This document shows positions 36,612-45,951 of a stretch of 64,000 nucleotides of DNA, piece after piece. How positions within the stretch are numbered: position 1 is the first letter of the stretch; each line of letters begins with the position of its first letter. A program made the translations under genes and the position numbers. Source of the DNA: Gemmatimonadales bacterium (GTDB lineage: Bacteria; Gemmatimonadota; Gemmatimonadetes; Gemmatimonadales; GWC2-71-9); assembly GCA_036279355.1 (NCBI GenBank), contig DASUJH010000051.1, positions 62,001-126,000 on the forward strand, given 5' to 3'. The notes under the pieces were generated by a model, which saw nothing but the letters and a program-made list of their open reading frames with translations, was not told the DNA's origin and made no database searches.

Positions 36612-37001
36612 ATGCGACAATCCGCCCTGCTCACCCTTCCACTGCTCATGGTCGCGGCCGCCGCGCCCGCAGCCCGGGCCCAGTCGCCCGGCGTCCTCGG
36701 GACCTGGAAGTTCGACCTCAAGCAGGGCGACAAGACCGGTCCCCGCATCGTGATCGTGCGCCCGGACAGCAGTGCCAGCTACGGCACCGAGACCGTTCGC
36801 TGGCGAATCAAGGAAGACAGCCTGCTGCTGGCACTTGGGGGCGAGTGGGTGAGCTACCACATGAAGGTGAAAGGGCAACACCTCACGCTCTCCGGCGGCG
36901 ACCTCACCGAGCCGATCACCTTCGATCGCGTGGGGCCGCCGACGGCGCGCCCCGATTCTATCGCAGTCCCGCCGGATCCCGACAAAGTTCCCGAGTCCTG
37001 A
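36612..37001 (+). CDS. Small secreted protein, unknown function
   Basis: 129 aa. The signal peptide MRQSALLTLPLLMVAAAAPAARAQ is followed by a beta-type domain (GVLGTWKFDLKQGDKTGPRIVIVRPDSSASYG, WRIKEDSLLLALGGEW), resembling small lipocalin-like or DUF-type domains. ATG 36612 has GAGG 6 nt upstream; ATG 36597 is an in-frame alternative. Its last 44 bases overlap the end of the convergent hydrolase gene. Confidence 0.68.
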   Translation: MRQSALLTLPLLMVAAAAPAARAQSPGVLGTWKFDLKQGDKTGPRIVIVRPDSSASYGTETVRWRIKEDSLLLALGGEWVSYHMKVKGQHLTLSGGDLTEPITFDRVGPPTARPDSIAVPPDPDKVPES

Positions 37002-37830
37002 CCTCCTCCGCAGCACTCGCGGGAGCCGCCGATGCGGGCTGGCCGAGCGTCATCGGCTCCAGCGCTATCGGCCCGAGCGGCTCGTCCTGCGCCGCCACGT
37101 ACAGCGCGCCCCTGTAGCCCGCGCGCGCGAGCGCCGGCTCGACCTCGGCGCGCGCCACATCCGCGCGGTTGCAGCGCTGGCTCAGATGGGCCAGCACCAC
37201 GGCCGCAAGGCCCGGATGGCACAGCTCCTCGATCAATTCGGCGCAGGCCCGGTTCGAGAGATGGCCGCCCGACCCGACGATCCGCTGTCGCACGCTCGCC
37301 GGATAGCCGCTGGTGCGGAGCAGCACCTCGTCGTGGTTGGCCTCGAGCACGAGTGCCGTGAGCTCGCGCAACAGGTAGCGCACCGCGGCGGTCGGCCGGC
37401 CGAGATCATAGGCGACGCCGACGCGGGCACCGTCGATCGCGGTGACCACCACGGCGACCGGCTCCGCCGCGTCGTGGCTCGTGGCGCAGGCCGTCACGGC
37501 AAAGGGGCCGGCGCGCACGTCCTCGCCGAAGCGGAGCGGACGAAACATGGCTCGCCGGGCGGCGGCGCCGAGCTGAGCCCAGGTGCCCGAGGCGGTGAGG
37601 ATCGGCGCCGACAGGCGCTCGGCCAGGCGCGCGGCGCCACAGGCGTGGTCGCCGTGCTCGTGGGTGAGCGCGATCCCGACGACGCCGCCGAGAACAAGTC
37701 CCAACGCGCGCGCTCGGCGCTCCACCTCGCGGGCGCTGAAGCCGGCGTCGATGAGCAGTACCGCGCCGTCGCACTCCAGCGCGCAACAGTTGCCGCGCGA
37801 GCCCGAGCCCAGCACGTAGAGCCGGCTCAT
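36958..37830 (-). CDS. YycJ/WalJ-like metallo-beta-lactamase-fold hydrolase
   Basis: 290 aa. It starts MSRLYVLGSGSRGNCCALE, typical of YycJ. The metal motif THEHGDH and downstream SHDAAEPVAVVV and LEANHDEVLL fit. YycJ proteins are 5'-to-3' DNA exonucleases proposed to act in mismatch repair; the mutL here makes that role plausible but unproven. It overlaps the upstream gene by ATGA. The 3' end is Ala/Pro-rich and overlaps the convergent gene by 44 bp. Confidence 0.86.
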   Translation of the reverse strand: MSRLYVLGSGSRGNCCALECDGAVLLIDAGFSAREVERRARALGLVLGGVVGIALTHEHGDHACGAARLAERLSAPILTASGTWAQLGAAARRAMFRPLRFGEDVRAGPFAVTACATSHDAAEPVAVVVTAIDGARVGVAYDLGRPTAAVRYLLRELTALVLEANHDEVLLRTSGYPASVRQRIVGSGGHLSNRACAELIEELCHPGLAAVVLAHLSQRCNRADVARAEVEPALARAGYRGALYVAAQDEPLGPIALEPMTLGQPASAAPASAAEEVRTRELCRDPAGLR

Positions 37831-39026
37831 AGTCCGACCATCCGCGCGTAGGTCTCCTGAAGCGATACCCGCCGCTCGGGCGTCATCGCCACCGCGCGGC
37901 GCGCCATGACGCGCTCGGCGGTGCGCAGGAATCCCTCTTCCGTCATCCGCTCGCCGCCGAGCCCCCACGCGAAGGGCGCCACGAACCGGGGCACCCCCGC
38001 CGCGCCGAATACGTTTGCGCCGGCGGAGACGACGGTGCCGGTTGCGAGCATGGTGCCGATGGCGGTCTTGGCGTGGTCGCCAAAGAAACTGCCGACGTTG
38101 AGCCGGGCCGTCTCGATGAGCTGGCCGGCCACCTCGAGCCGCACGGGGCCGTACGTGTTCTTGAGGTTGGAGGTCGTGGTGCCGGCGCCGAGGTTCACCC
38201 AGCGGCCCACGACGCTGTCGCCCACGAAGCCGTCGTGGCTCTTGTTGGCGTAGCCGAGAAATGTGCTCGTCTTGATCTCGCCGCGCACGCGGCAGTCGGG
38301 CCCGATGGCCGATCCGCCGATCTCGCCGCCCAGCACACGGCTGCCCGGGCCGATCCAGAGCGGCCCCTCGAGGCGCGCGCCGTGGCGCACCTCGGCGCCC
38401 GTTTCCACCACGACTGCGCCATGCCGCACGTCGAAGACCACGCCGGGCTCGATCGCGGCCGCGCTCACGCGGATCTGCGCGGGGTCGCCAAACACGACCG
38501 CACCGGGCGGGAGCGAATCCGCGCGGTCCGCCGCGTCCGCACAATCCTCTCCGAGAAATCGATCGAGCGCGTCGAGCAGGGAATGAGTGCCCGCGAGCAG
38601 CAGGCCGTCGACGGAGGCGGCCGGAGCCGGTGCGGGCTCGCGGGAAGCGGCGAACGCGGCGGACGGCGCGAATTCTTCGCCGGCGGGTACGACCCACCCG
38701 ATCGTCGTCCCGGCGTGCTCGAGCCGCCGTGTGTCGGGCGCGAGATCGAGCGGCTTCCCGCCTGCCGGCGCCGCCGGCGCGAACCAGCTCGCGGCCACGA
38801 TGGCGGGGCCCGGCACCGGGCGCGCTGTGCACGGCGGCTCATTATCCTCGCGGAACCCGGCGCAGTGGTTTCCGACAATGCTCGTCGCGCGCACGCCGAG
38901 CGCTCGCTCCCAGCGCTCGCGAATGCGCCACCGGCCGGCGCGAAGCTCCGCGATCGGCCGCACGCCGGCGAACGGCGCCCACGCCGCGCCGGGCGCGGGC
39001 GGCTCGAGCAGATGGAGCGCCCTCAC
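37827..39026 (-). CDS. GlmU-like sugar nucleotidyltransferase/acyltransferase homolog
   Basis: 399 aa. The N-terminal half is variable. The C-terminal half is a left-handed beta-helix with NLGAGTTTSNLKNTYGPVRL, GDHAKTAIGTMLATGTVV and PFAWGLGG, the signature of the 'putative sugar nucleotidyl transferase' family related to GlmU. The classical LxxGxGTRM nucleotide loop of GlmU is not visible, so pyrophosphorylase activity is doubtful. GTG 39026 overlaps the manC stop (GTGA), and the hydrolase gene follows on ATGA, giving one operon. Confidence 0.8.
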   Translation of the reverse strand: MRALHLLEPPAPGAAWAPFAGVRPIAELRAGRWRIRERWERALGVRATSIVGNHCAGFREDNEPPCTARPVPGPAIVAASWFAPAAPAGGKPLDLAPDTRRLEHAGTTIGWVVPAGEEFAPSAAFAASREPAPAPAASVDGLLLAGTHSLLDALDRFLGEDCADAADRADSLPPGAVVFGDPAQIRVSAAAIEPGVVFDVRHGAVVVETGAEVRHGARLEGPLWIGPGSRVLGGEIGGSAIGPDCRVRGEIKTSTFLGYANKSHDGFVGDSVVGRWVNLGAGTTTSNLKNTYGPVRLEVAGQLIETARLNVGSFFGDHAKTAIGTMLATGTVVSAGANVFGAAGVPRFVAPFAWGLGGERMTEEGFLRTAERVMARRAVAMTPERRVSLQETYARMVGL

Positions 39027-40054
39027 CCCGGCACGTCGCGCACGGAGGGTGGCAGGGCGTCGAGCAGGCGCTTCATGTCGGCCGCGCGCTCGCGCGGCAT
39101 GACGAGCACGCGGCCGCGGGCCTGCACCACGATCAGGTCCTTCACGCCGTTCAGCACCACGGTATCCCGCTCGGCCCAGACGACGTTGTCGCGCGCATCG
39201 TGCGCCACCGCCTCGCCCACGAGCACGTTCCCGCTCGCGTCCCGGGGCCGCACGCGCGCGAGCGCCTCCCAGGTTCCGACGTCGTCCCACGCGAACGCGC
39301 CGCGCACCACGGCGACCGCATCGCTGCGCTCGAGCAGGCCCACGTCAATCGACACCGGCGTCACCCCGTGAAAGAACGCCGCGGCGTCACGCCGGCGGAG
39401 CGCCGCGAGATGCGGCGCGATTTCCGGAGTGCGGCGCGCGATCTCACCGAGCAATCGCGCCGCCGTCCAGGCGAAGAGTCCGCTGTTCCAGAGCGCCCCG
39501 TCCGCCATGAGGTCGAGCGCCGCTGCCGCGTCCGGCTTTTCGACGAAGCGCGCCACCGTCCACACGCCTGCCGCAAGCTCGGAGCCCGGCACGATGTAGC
39601 CGAAACCCGTCTCGGGCCGCGAAGGCACCATGCCCACGGTGATCAGTCGATCCTGCTCGCGCGCGGCCGTGAGCGCGGCAGCGGCGGTGCGGCGGAACGC
39701 CGGTTCGTCGCCCACCGCCCAATCGGCGTGCAGCGAGAGCACCTCGGCGTCGGGATCGCGCTGCGCCGCCTCCCACGTCGCCCAGACGAGCGCGGGGCCG
39801 GTCGACGCGGCGCGCGGCTCGATGAGCACATTGGCCGGATCGAGACGAAGCCGTTCTTGGAGCCGGGGTGCCAGCGCGGAACCGGTGACGAGCAGCACGC
39901 GCTCGCGCGGAACCAGGCCCTCCAGGCGATCGACCGCGGCTTCCGCGGTCGACCGAGGACCGGTGAGCGGAAGCAGTTGTTTGGGATGATCGGGTGTGCT
40001 GAGCGGCCAGAAGCGGGTGCCCGACCCGCCGGCCAGGATGACCGCCCATCTCAT
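39023..40054 (-). CDS. manC: Mannose-1-phosphate guanylyltransferase
   Basis: 343 aa. Makes GDP-mannose from GTP and mannose-1-phosphate for polysaccharides and glycoproteins. The start MRWAVILAGGSGTRFWPLS and the lysine motif HPKQLL are diagnostic; GFGYIVPG, ARFVEKPD and WNSGLFAW follow. It lacks the C-terminal isomerase domain of long ManC/AlgA. It is first gene of a three-gene minus-strand operon with a promoter about 90 bp upstream. Confidence 0.92.
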   Translation of the reverse strand: MRWAVILAGGSGTRFWPLSTPDHPKQLLPLTGPRSTAEAAVDRLEGLVPRERVLLVTGSALAPRLQERLRLDPANVLIEPRAASTGPALVWATWEAAQRDPDAEVLSLHADWAVGDEPAFRRTAAAALTAAREQDRLITVGMVPSRPETGFGYIVPGSELAAGVWTVARFVEKPDAAAALDLMADGALWNSGLFAWTAARLLGEIARRTPEIAPHLAALRRRDAAAFFHGVTPVSIDVGLLERSDAVAVVRGAFAWDDVGTWEALARVRPRDASGNVLVGEAVAHDARDNVVWAERDTVVLNGVKDLIVVQARGRVLVMPRERAADMKRLLDALPPSVRDVPG

Positions 40055-40140
40055 GAATGCGCCAGGCGCAGCAATGCCGGAGACATGGATGGCGGGTCCT
40101 CGTGCCTGGGAGGGGGGAGTCGTGCGCCGAGCGCCCGCGC

Positions 40141-40170
40141 AACGTAGGGGACCGCCGTGGGTGAAGTCAA
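40141..40170 (-). promoter_or_regulatory. Promoter of manC operon
   Basis: Minus strand TTGACT (40170-40165), 18-nt spacer, TACGTT (40146-40141). It is back to back with the lipoprotein promoter; the two -35 boxes are 14 bp apart. Confidence 0.4.
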
Positions 40171-40184
40171 GCAATGACGGCGGG

Positions 40185-40213
40185 TTGACCCCCTCTTACG
40201 CGAGCCTTAACCT
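40185..40213 (+). promoter_or_regulatory. Promoter of the lipoprotein gene
   Basis: TTGACC (40185-40190), 17-nt spacer, TAACCT (40208-40213). The ATG is only 9 nt past the -10, so the transcript would be leaderless or nearly so. Confidence 0.45.
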
Positions 40214-40222
40214 TCCGGCCTC

Positions 40223-40780
40223 ATGCGTCGATTTGTCGTGGTCGGTGTGCTCGCGCTATCCGCCGGTGTCGCCGGAGGCTGCGGCGGCAGTCCGTTTGGC
40301 GACGCGGCGATCGCAAATGCGGTGGACACGGTCGTGCTGAGTGCGCTCGTGGGAACGCCGCTCAACAGTCCGAGCGGATACTCGGTGGCCGACGCGGCGG
40401 CCGTCCGCACCGACCAGTCGGCGGGCTTCGACTTCGTCTTCAACATCGACAATTCGGGGAGCCCGGTGTTTCTCCCGCTCGCGGTCATCGGCCTCACGAG
40501 CAGCACGGCGCCTCCGGGCCTCCTTCCGACCGACGATCAGTTCGCCGACATCAGGGAGGCGCCGCTCAACGGATACGTGACGTTTGACACGGTCCATATT
40601 GCCGTCGGCCAACGCTACGTGATCCGTGGACGAATCGTCTGCACTGTGCTCGGTGTTCCGCATTATGGAAAGCTCCACGTCCTGGGGATCAACCCGACGG
40701 AGCGGACCGTGACCTTTGAGGTGCTCGCCAACCAGAACTGCGGCTTCCGCAGCCTCGTCCCCGGCTTACCCGAGGACTGA
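40223..40780 (+). CDS. Lipoprotein, unknown function
   Basis: 185 aa. The signal ends in GVAGGC (C20). The mature part is beta-rich (FVFNIDNSGSPVFLPLAVIGL, YVTFDTVHIAVGQRYVIRGRIVCTVLG) with two further Cys. No family recognised. serS starts 6 nt after its stop, so they may be co-transcribed. Confidence 0.75.
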   Translation: MRRFVVVGVLALSAGVAGGCGGSPFGDAAIANAVDTVVLSALVGTPLNSPSGYSVADAAAVRTDQSAGFDFVFNIDNSGSPVFLPLAVIGLTSSTAPPGLLPTDDQFADIREAPLNGYVTFDTVHIAVGQRYVIRGRIVCTVLGVPHYGKLHVLGINPTERTVTFEVLANQNCGFRSLVPGLPED

Positions 40781-40786
40781 GGGGCC

Positions 40787-42070
40787 GTGCTCGACCTCAA
40801 GCGGCTCCGGCAGGATCCGGAGGCCGGGCATGCCGGTCTCGCGCGGCGGCTCGACCCATCGCTCGGTCCCCAACTCGATACCGTGCTGGCACTCGACCGA
40901 CGCTGGCGCGACGAGCTGGCGCGCCTGGAGTCGCTCACCGCCGAGCGGAACGCGGCGAGCGAAGAGGTGGCGCGCCGCAAGCGGAACCGGGAGCCGGCGG
41001 ACGACTTGCTCTCCCGGCTCAAGGCTTCCGGCGAAGAAGAGCGCGCACTCAAGGCTCGCGTGCGCGAGCTCGAGGCCGAGCGCGATGCGGTCCTCCTCGT
41101 GCTGCCCAACATTCCCCTGGCCCAGGTGCCCGCGGGCGACGCGTCGGCCAACACGGTGGTCCGTACCTGGGGCGCGCCGTGCCACCTGGGCTTTGCACCG
41201 CGGCCGCACTGGGAGCTGGCCGCTGCGCTCGACATCCTCGATCTCGCCGCCGGGGCCAAGATTGCCGGCTCCGGATTTCCGCTCTTCCGCGGGCTCGGCG
41301 CGCGGCTCGTGCGCGGGCTCGGCGCGTTCATGCTCGACCTCCACACGGCCGATCACGGGTACGTGGAGGTGTCGCCACCGCTCCTCGCGAACCGCGCCTC
41401 GCTCGTCGGCACCGGCCAACTGCCCAAGTTTGCCGACGAGCTCTACACCGTGCCGTCGGACGATCTCTTTCTCATTTCCACCGCCGAGGTGCCGGTCACC
41501 AACATTCATCGCGACGACATTCTCGACGGCGCGCGTCTGCCGATCGCGTATGTCGCCTGCACGCCCTGCTTCCGCCGCGAGGCCGGCGCGCACGGGAAGG
41601 ACACCCGCGGACTCATCCGGGTGCATCAGTTCGACAAAGTGGAGCTGGTGCGGTTCTGCCGTCCCGAGGAGTCCGAGGCGGAGCACCAGCGGATCACCGC
41701 GCACGCGGAGGCGGTGCTCAGGCGGCTCGGCCTGCACTATCGCGTGGTCGACCTCGCCGCGGGCGACCTGGGGCACGCGAGCGCGCACACCTACGACCTC
41801 GAGCTCTGGGCGCCGGGCGTGGGCGCGTGGCTCGAGGTGTCGAGCGCGAGCACGTTCACCGACTACCAAGCGCGCCGGTCCAACATCCGCTATCGCCCGG
41901 AGCCGGGTGGGCGGCCGGAGTTCGTGCACACATTGAACGCATCGGGCGTCGCATTCCCGCGGCTCATCATCGCCCTGCTTGAGACCGGGCAGCAGGCGGA
42001 CGGATCGGTGCGCCTGCCTGACGCGCTGGTGCCGTATGTCGGCGTCGACCGGATCGAGCGGCGCGGGTAG
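40787..42070 (+). CDS. serS: Seryl-tRNA synthetase
   Basis: 427 aa class II synthetase. The N-terminal coiled-coil arm for tRNA-Ser is at about 28-105. Motif 2 is FRREAGAHGKDTRGLIRVHQFDKVEL, and motif 3 lies around TLNASGVAFPRLIIALLETGQ. GTG 40787 has GAGG upstream. The 3' end overlaps the next gene by about 35 nt. Confidence 0.96.
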   Translation: MLDLKRLRQDPEAGHAGLARRLDPSLGPQLDTVLALDRRWRDELARLESLTAERNAASEEVARRKRNREPADDLLSRLKASGEEERALKARVRELEAERDAVLLVLPNIPLAQVPAGDASANTVVRTWGAPCHLGFAPRPHWELAAALDILDLAAGAKIAGSGFPLFRGLGARLVRGLGAFMLDLHTADHGYVEVSPPLLANRASLVGTGQLPKFADELYTVPSDDLFLISTAEVPVTNIHRDDILDGARLPIAYVACTPCFRREAGAHGKDTRGLIRVHQFDKVELVRFCRPEESEAEHQRITAHAEAVLRRLGLHYRVVDLAAGDLGHASAHTYDLELWAPGVGAWLEVSSASTFTDYQARRSNIRYRPEPGGRPEFVHTLNASGVAFPRLIIALLETGQQADGSVRLPDALVPYVGVDRIERRG

Positions 42071-43361
42071 CGGCGCCGGGGCCCGCGCGGAAAGCGGCGG
42101 GACCGGCCGCACCGGCGGCGGGGCCACGAGCCGCCCCTCCGGCTCCGTGCCGGCGCCCGGCGCGCATGGCGTACCGAGCGCCCGACCGCGCGCGCCGCGG
42201 CGCCGGTTCGAGCGCATTGCGCCGGTGGTGGTCGTGGTGCTCGTGGCGGTGCTCGCGGGCTTGAGCCTCGGCACCGGCTGGCTCGTGGTGCGGCACTTCC
42301 AGAGCGATGCCGATGCGACGAGCCGGATCTACTCCGACGTCTTCACCGGCCTCAACAGCCCGCGCCCCGGCGCGGAGACCGACGCGCTCCTGGCGCTCGG
42401 CGCCCAGGTGCGGCGGCTCGGCATGCCGCTCGTCGTCACCGACGCGTCGGGGCAGGTGACCGCGTACGACAACCTGCCGTTCGGGGTCACCTCGCTCGAC
42501 GACCCGCGCATGCGGGACTTCATCGGGCGCCTCGACCGCGAAAACCCGCCGATCTCCGATTCGCTCATCGGGACCGTGCATTACGGCGCCATGCCGGCCC
42601 GCTTTCATCTCACCGCGCTCATCCTGCTCCAGGCGCTCACCATCGTGGTGATGGTGGGTGTCGCGGTCTTCGCCTATCGGAGCGCCATGGACGCGCAGCG
42701 CGATCGGCTCTGGGTTGCCATGGCGCGCGAGGCGGCGCACCAGATGGGCACGCCGCTCACGAGCCTCCAGGGCTGGATCGAGCGCATCCGCTCAATGCCC
42801 GATCCGCCGCCCGGCATGGCCGAATATCTCGCGGCCGACGCCGAGCGGCTCGACCGGGTGGCGCGCCGGTTCGAGCGCATCGGCAATCCGGCGGCGCGCG
42901 AGTCGATTGGCCTCGGCGCCCTGGCCGACCGCGTGGCCGGCTACTTCCGGCCTCGCCTTCCGAAGTGGGCCAATCAGATCACGCTCAGAGTAGAAGCGCC
43001 GGGCGCCGGCCCCACCGTCCTGGGCGATCCCGTGCTGCTCGAGTGGGCGCTCGAGGCGCTGGTGAAGAACGCCATCGACGCGCTGCAAGGGCGTTCGGGG
43101 ACGATTATCCTCCGGGTGGAGAGCGACCCGCGCAGCGCTGCGATCCGCGTGGTCGACGACGGACCCGGCGTCCCGAAGGAAATCCGGCGCGATATCTTCG
43201 AGCCCGGCATCAGCACGAAGCGGGGCGGTTGGGGCATCGGCCTGGCACTTTCGCGCCGCGTGGTCGAGGAGGCGCACCACGGCGAGCTCACGCTCGAGCC
43301 GGTGGAGAAGGGGACCTGCTTTCTGATTCGGATTCCGCTGGACGAGACGGCCGACGCATGA
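42036..43361 (+). CDS. Sensor histidine kinase with two membrane helices
   Basis: 441 aa. A Gly/Ser-rich N-terminus is followed by helices at about 61-85 and 192-214 enclosing a small periplasmic domain. The phospho-acceptor is H235 in AREAAHQMGTPL, and the ATPase part has VKNAIDAL (N box), VVDDGPGVP and GWGIGLALSRRVV (G boxes). No HAMP or PAS domain and no response regulator gene nearby, so the partner is unknown. ATG 42036 inside serS is the best start, though a later one is possible. Confidence 0.84.
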   Translation: MSASTGSSGAGSGAGARAESGGTGRTGGGATSRPSGSVPAPGAHGVPSARPRAPRRRFERIAPVVVVVLVAVLAGLSLGTGWLVVRHFQSDADATSRIYSDVFTGLNSPRPGAETDALLALGAQVRRLGMPLVVTDASGQVTAYDNLPFGVTSLDDPRMRDFIGRLDRENPPISDSLIGTVHYGAMPARFHLTALILLQALTIVVMVGVAVFAYRSAMDAQRDRLWVAMAREAAHQMGTPLTSLQGWIERIRSMPDPPPGMAEYLAADAERLDRVARRFERIGNPAARESIGLGALADRVAGYFRPRLPKWANQITLRVEAPGAGPTVLGDPVLLEWALEALVKNAIDALQGRSGTIILRVESDPRSAAIRVVDDGPGVPKEIRRDIFEPGISTKRGGWGIGLALSRRVVEEAHHGELTLEPVEKGTCFLIRIPLDETADA

Positions 43362-45655
43362 CCGACGTAGGCGACGTCCGCCAAGTGGCCAGCTGGGAGC
43401 GGGGGCTCAATTCCGCCCAGCGCGACGCGGTCGAGCACGTGGAAGGCCCGATGCTCGTCCTGGCCGGTGCGGGGTCGGGGAAGACTCGCGTGCTCACGTC
43501 CCGCATCGCAAGTCTCATCGAGCGGCACGGCGTGCCGCCCGACCGCATCTTCGCGGTGACCTTCACCAATAAGGCCGCGGGAGAAATGAAGGAGCGGATC
43601 GGGCGCCTGCTCGCGCGCGATCCGTCAGGGCTCTGGATCGGCACCTTTCACGCGCTCTCCGCCCGGCTGCTCCGGCGCGAGGCCGAGCTGCTCGGCTTCA
43701 CCCGCAACTTCACCATTTATGACGAGGACGACCGCCTGTCCCTGGTGAAGCGGCTGCTCGACCAGGCCGGCCACCCGCCGCGGCTCTTTCCGCCCCGCGC
43801 CATCGTCGGCCTCATGTCGAACGCGAAGAACCGGATGGTCGCGCCGGCAGACCTCGCGCGGAACGCCCCGTTCGATCGCGTGGCGCAGGTGGCGGCCGAA
43901 ATCTACGCGGCGATGGGCCCGGCACTCCGCTCGGCCAACGCGATGGACTTCGACGACCTGCTCCTGCATCCGCTGGCACTCTTCGATGCGCACCCCGACC
44001 GGCTCGCGGCCTGGCAGCGGCGGTTCAGCTTCGTGCTGGTCGACGAGTTTCAGGACACGAACCGCGCCCAGTACCTGCTGGTGCGTGCCCTCGGCGCCCA
44101 CGGCAACGTGTTCGTGGTGGGAGACGACGACCAGTCGATCTATGGTTGGCGGGGCGCGGAGGTGCGCAACATGCGCGAATTCGAGCGGGACTTTCCGAGC
44201 GCGCGCCTCGTGCGGCTGGAAGAGAACTACCGCTCCACGCAGGTGATCCTCGACGCGGCAAACGGCGTCATCGCCGAAAACAGCGGGCGCATCGGCAAGA
44301 CGCTCCGGACCCGGCGCGCCGGGGGCGACGCCGTGACGCTCGTGGCCGCCGCCGACGAGCGCGACGAGGCCGAGTGGATCGTGCGCGAGCTGGAGCGCCG
44401 CGCCGCCGCCGGCGAGCACGGCTACCGCGAGATGGCCGTGCTCTACCGCACCAACGCGCAGAGCCGCGCGTTCGAGGACGCCTTCCGGCGCGCGGGCGTG
44501 CCGTACCGGCTGATCGGCGCAATCAGCTTCTACGAGCGGCGCGAGGTGAAGGACCTGCTCGCCTATCTCCGGCTCATCGCGAATCCGGCGGACGACGAGG
44601 CCTTTCTGCGTGCCGTCGCCGTGCCCAAGCGCGGCATCGGCGACACCAGCACCGCGACGGTGGCGAGCGCCGCGGCGCAGTGGGGCCGGCCGCTGCTCGA
44701 GACCGCGCGCATCGCCGACCGCGTGTCCGATCTCCGGCCCAACGCGCGCGACGCCCTCCGCCGGTTTGCCGAGCTGATCGATACGCTCGCCGCACGGTTT
44801 GCCGGGCTCGCCCCCGCGGCGCTGCTGGAGCAGCTCATCGCGGCGCTCGACTACGAGACCGTGCTGCTGGCCGAGGGACCCGAGGGTGCCGAGCGGTGGG
44901 AGAACGTGCGTGAGCTCATCGCGAGCGCGGCGGAGTGGTCGGAGGTCGTCACGGCGGATGCAGACGTGGACGCCACTCCCCTCGAGCGCTTTCTTGCGGA
45001 AGCGGCACTGGTGAGCGCGCCGGACAAGATCACCGGCGCGGCCGACGGCATCACTCTCATGACGCTGCATACGGCCAAGGGCCTCGAGTGGCCCGTCGTG
45101 GTGCTGGCCGGGTTGGAGCACGGTCTCTTTCCGCTTGCGCGCGCGGCCGAGGAGCCGGATGGAATGGAGGAGGAACGCCGGCTCTGCTACGTGGGACTAA
45201 CCCGCGCCAAGGACAAGCTCTATCTCACCTGGGCCCGCGCCCGGCGCCGCGGAGGCGAGCTCAGGCCCGGTGTGCCGTCGTCGTTCCTGCGCGCGCTCCC
45301 GCCCGCCATCGTGGACGAGCGGCGCACCAACGCGCTTTGGGCGCCGGGCTGGGATGTCGGCCTTCGCGGGCGGGGGGCGCGCTCGGCGGCGTCGGGCGGC
45401 ACGGCGGCGTTTCGTGCCCGCGCCGGCGACATTGCGCCGGCCGAGGCCGCCGCGGAGGAGGCCTCGCAGGACACGCCGCGGTACGTGAAGGGCGAGCGCG
45501 TGCGCCACCGCCGCTTCGGCAGCGGCACCATCCGGGGGCTCTCGGGCGGCGGGAAGAACCTCAAGGTCGAAGTCGCGTTTGATGACCCGGAGGTCGGCGT
45601 GAAGCAACTGCTCGTCGCCTACGCCGGCCTCGAGCGCGAATGGGAAAGCGCGTGA
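43358..45655 (+). CDS. pcrA: UvrD/PcrA-type superfamily 1 DNA helicase
   Basis: 765 aa. All helicase motifs are visible: LAGAGSGKTRVL (I), FTNKAAGEM (Ia), VDEFQDTNRAQY (II), GDDDQSIYGWRGA (III), ENYRST (IV), LMTLHTAKGLEW (V) and EERRLCYVGLTRAKDKLYLT (VI). The C-terminal YVKGERVRHRRFGSGTI...VAFDDPEVGVKQLLVAYAGLE is the PcrA/UvrD Tudor-like domain that binds RNA polymerase. It unwinds DNA 3' to 5' in repair and replication. It is coupled to the kinase gene by ATGA. Confidence 0.93.
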   Translation: MTDVGDVRQVASWERGLNSAQRDAVEHVEGPMLVLAGAGSGKTRVLTSRIASLIERHGVPPDRIFAVTFTNKAAGEMKERIGRLLARDPSGLWIGTFHALSARLLRREAELLGFTRNFTIYDEDDRLSLVKRLLDQAGHPPRLFPPRAIVGLMSNAKNRMVAPADLARNAPFDRVAQVAAEIYAAMGPALRSANAMDFDDLLLHPLALFDAHPDRLAAWQRRFSFVLVDEFQDTNRAQYLLVRALGAHGNVFVVGDDDQSIYGWRGAEVRNMREFERDFPSARLVRLEENYRSTQVILDAANGVIAENSGRIGKTLRTRRAGGDAVTLVAAADERDEAEWIVRELERRAAAGEHGYREMAVLYRTNAQSRAFEDAFRRAGVPYRLIGAISFYERREVKDLLAYLRLIANPADDEAFLRAVAVPKRGIGDTSTATVASAAAQWGRPLLETARIADRVSDLRPNARDALRRFAELIDTLAARFAGLAPAALLEQLIAALDYETVLLAEGPEGAERWENVRELIASAAEWSEVVTADADVDATPLERFLAEAALVSAPDKITGAADGITLMTLHTAKGLEWPVVVLAGLEHGLFPLARAAEEPDGMEEERRLCYVGLTRAKDKLYLTWARARRRGGELRPGVPSSFLRALPPAIVDERRTNALWAPGWDVGLRGRGARSAASGGTAAFRARAGDIAPAEAAAEEASQDTPRYVKGERVRHRRFGSGTIRGLSGGGKNLKVEVAFDDPEVGVKQLLVAYAGLEREWESA

Positions 45656-45951
45656 CGATCACACGCGACGATCTGCTCCACGTGGCCCGGTTGGCCGAGC
45701 TTGCAGTGCCCGAGCCCGACGTGCCGCGGCTCGTTTCGCAGCTCGGCGAGATCGTGGACTACGTCGCGCGCCTGGGCGAGGTGCCGGCCACCGACCATGC
45801 GGCGCCGTACCTCGCCGGCCCGGCGGAGGTGCGCCTTCGCGCCGACGAGGTGAATCCGGTGCCGCTCGCGCGCCCGCCCGCCGCCATGGCCCCGGAGTTC
45901 GTCGACGGCTTCTTCATCGTACCCCGCATGGGCGCGATGGAGGGGTCGTGA
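45640..45951 (+). CDS. gatC: Asp-tRNA(Asn)/Glu-tRNA(Gln) amidotransferase subunit C
   Basis: 103 aa. The signature TRDDLLHVARLAELAVPE and the end PEFVDGFFIVPRMG are typical. It stabilises the GatA-GatB complex. The start is ATG 45640 inside the helicase gene or GTG 45652 on a GTGA overlap; the latter gives the usual GatC N-terminus. It is coupled to gatA by GTGA. Confidence 0.9.
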   Translation: MGKRVTITRDDLLHVARLAELAVPEPDVPRLVSQLGEIVDYVARLGEVPATDHAAPYLAGPAEVRLRADEVNPVPLARPPAAMAPEFVDGFFIVPRMGAMEGS

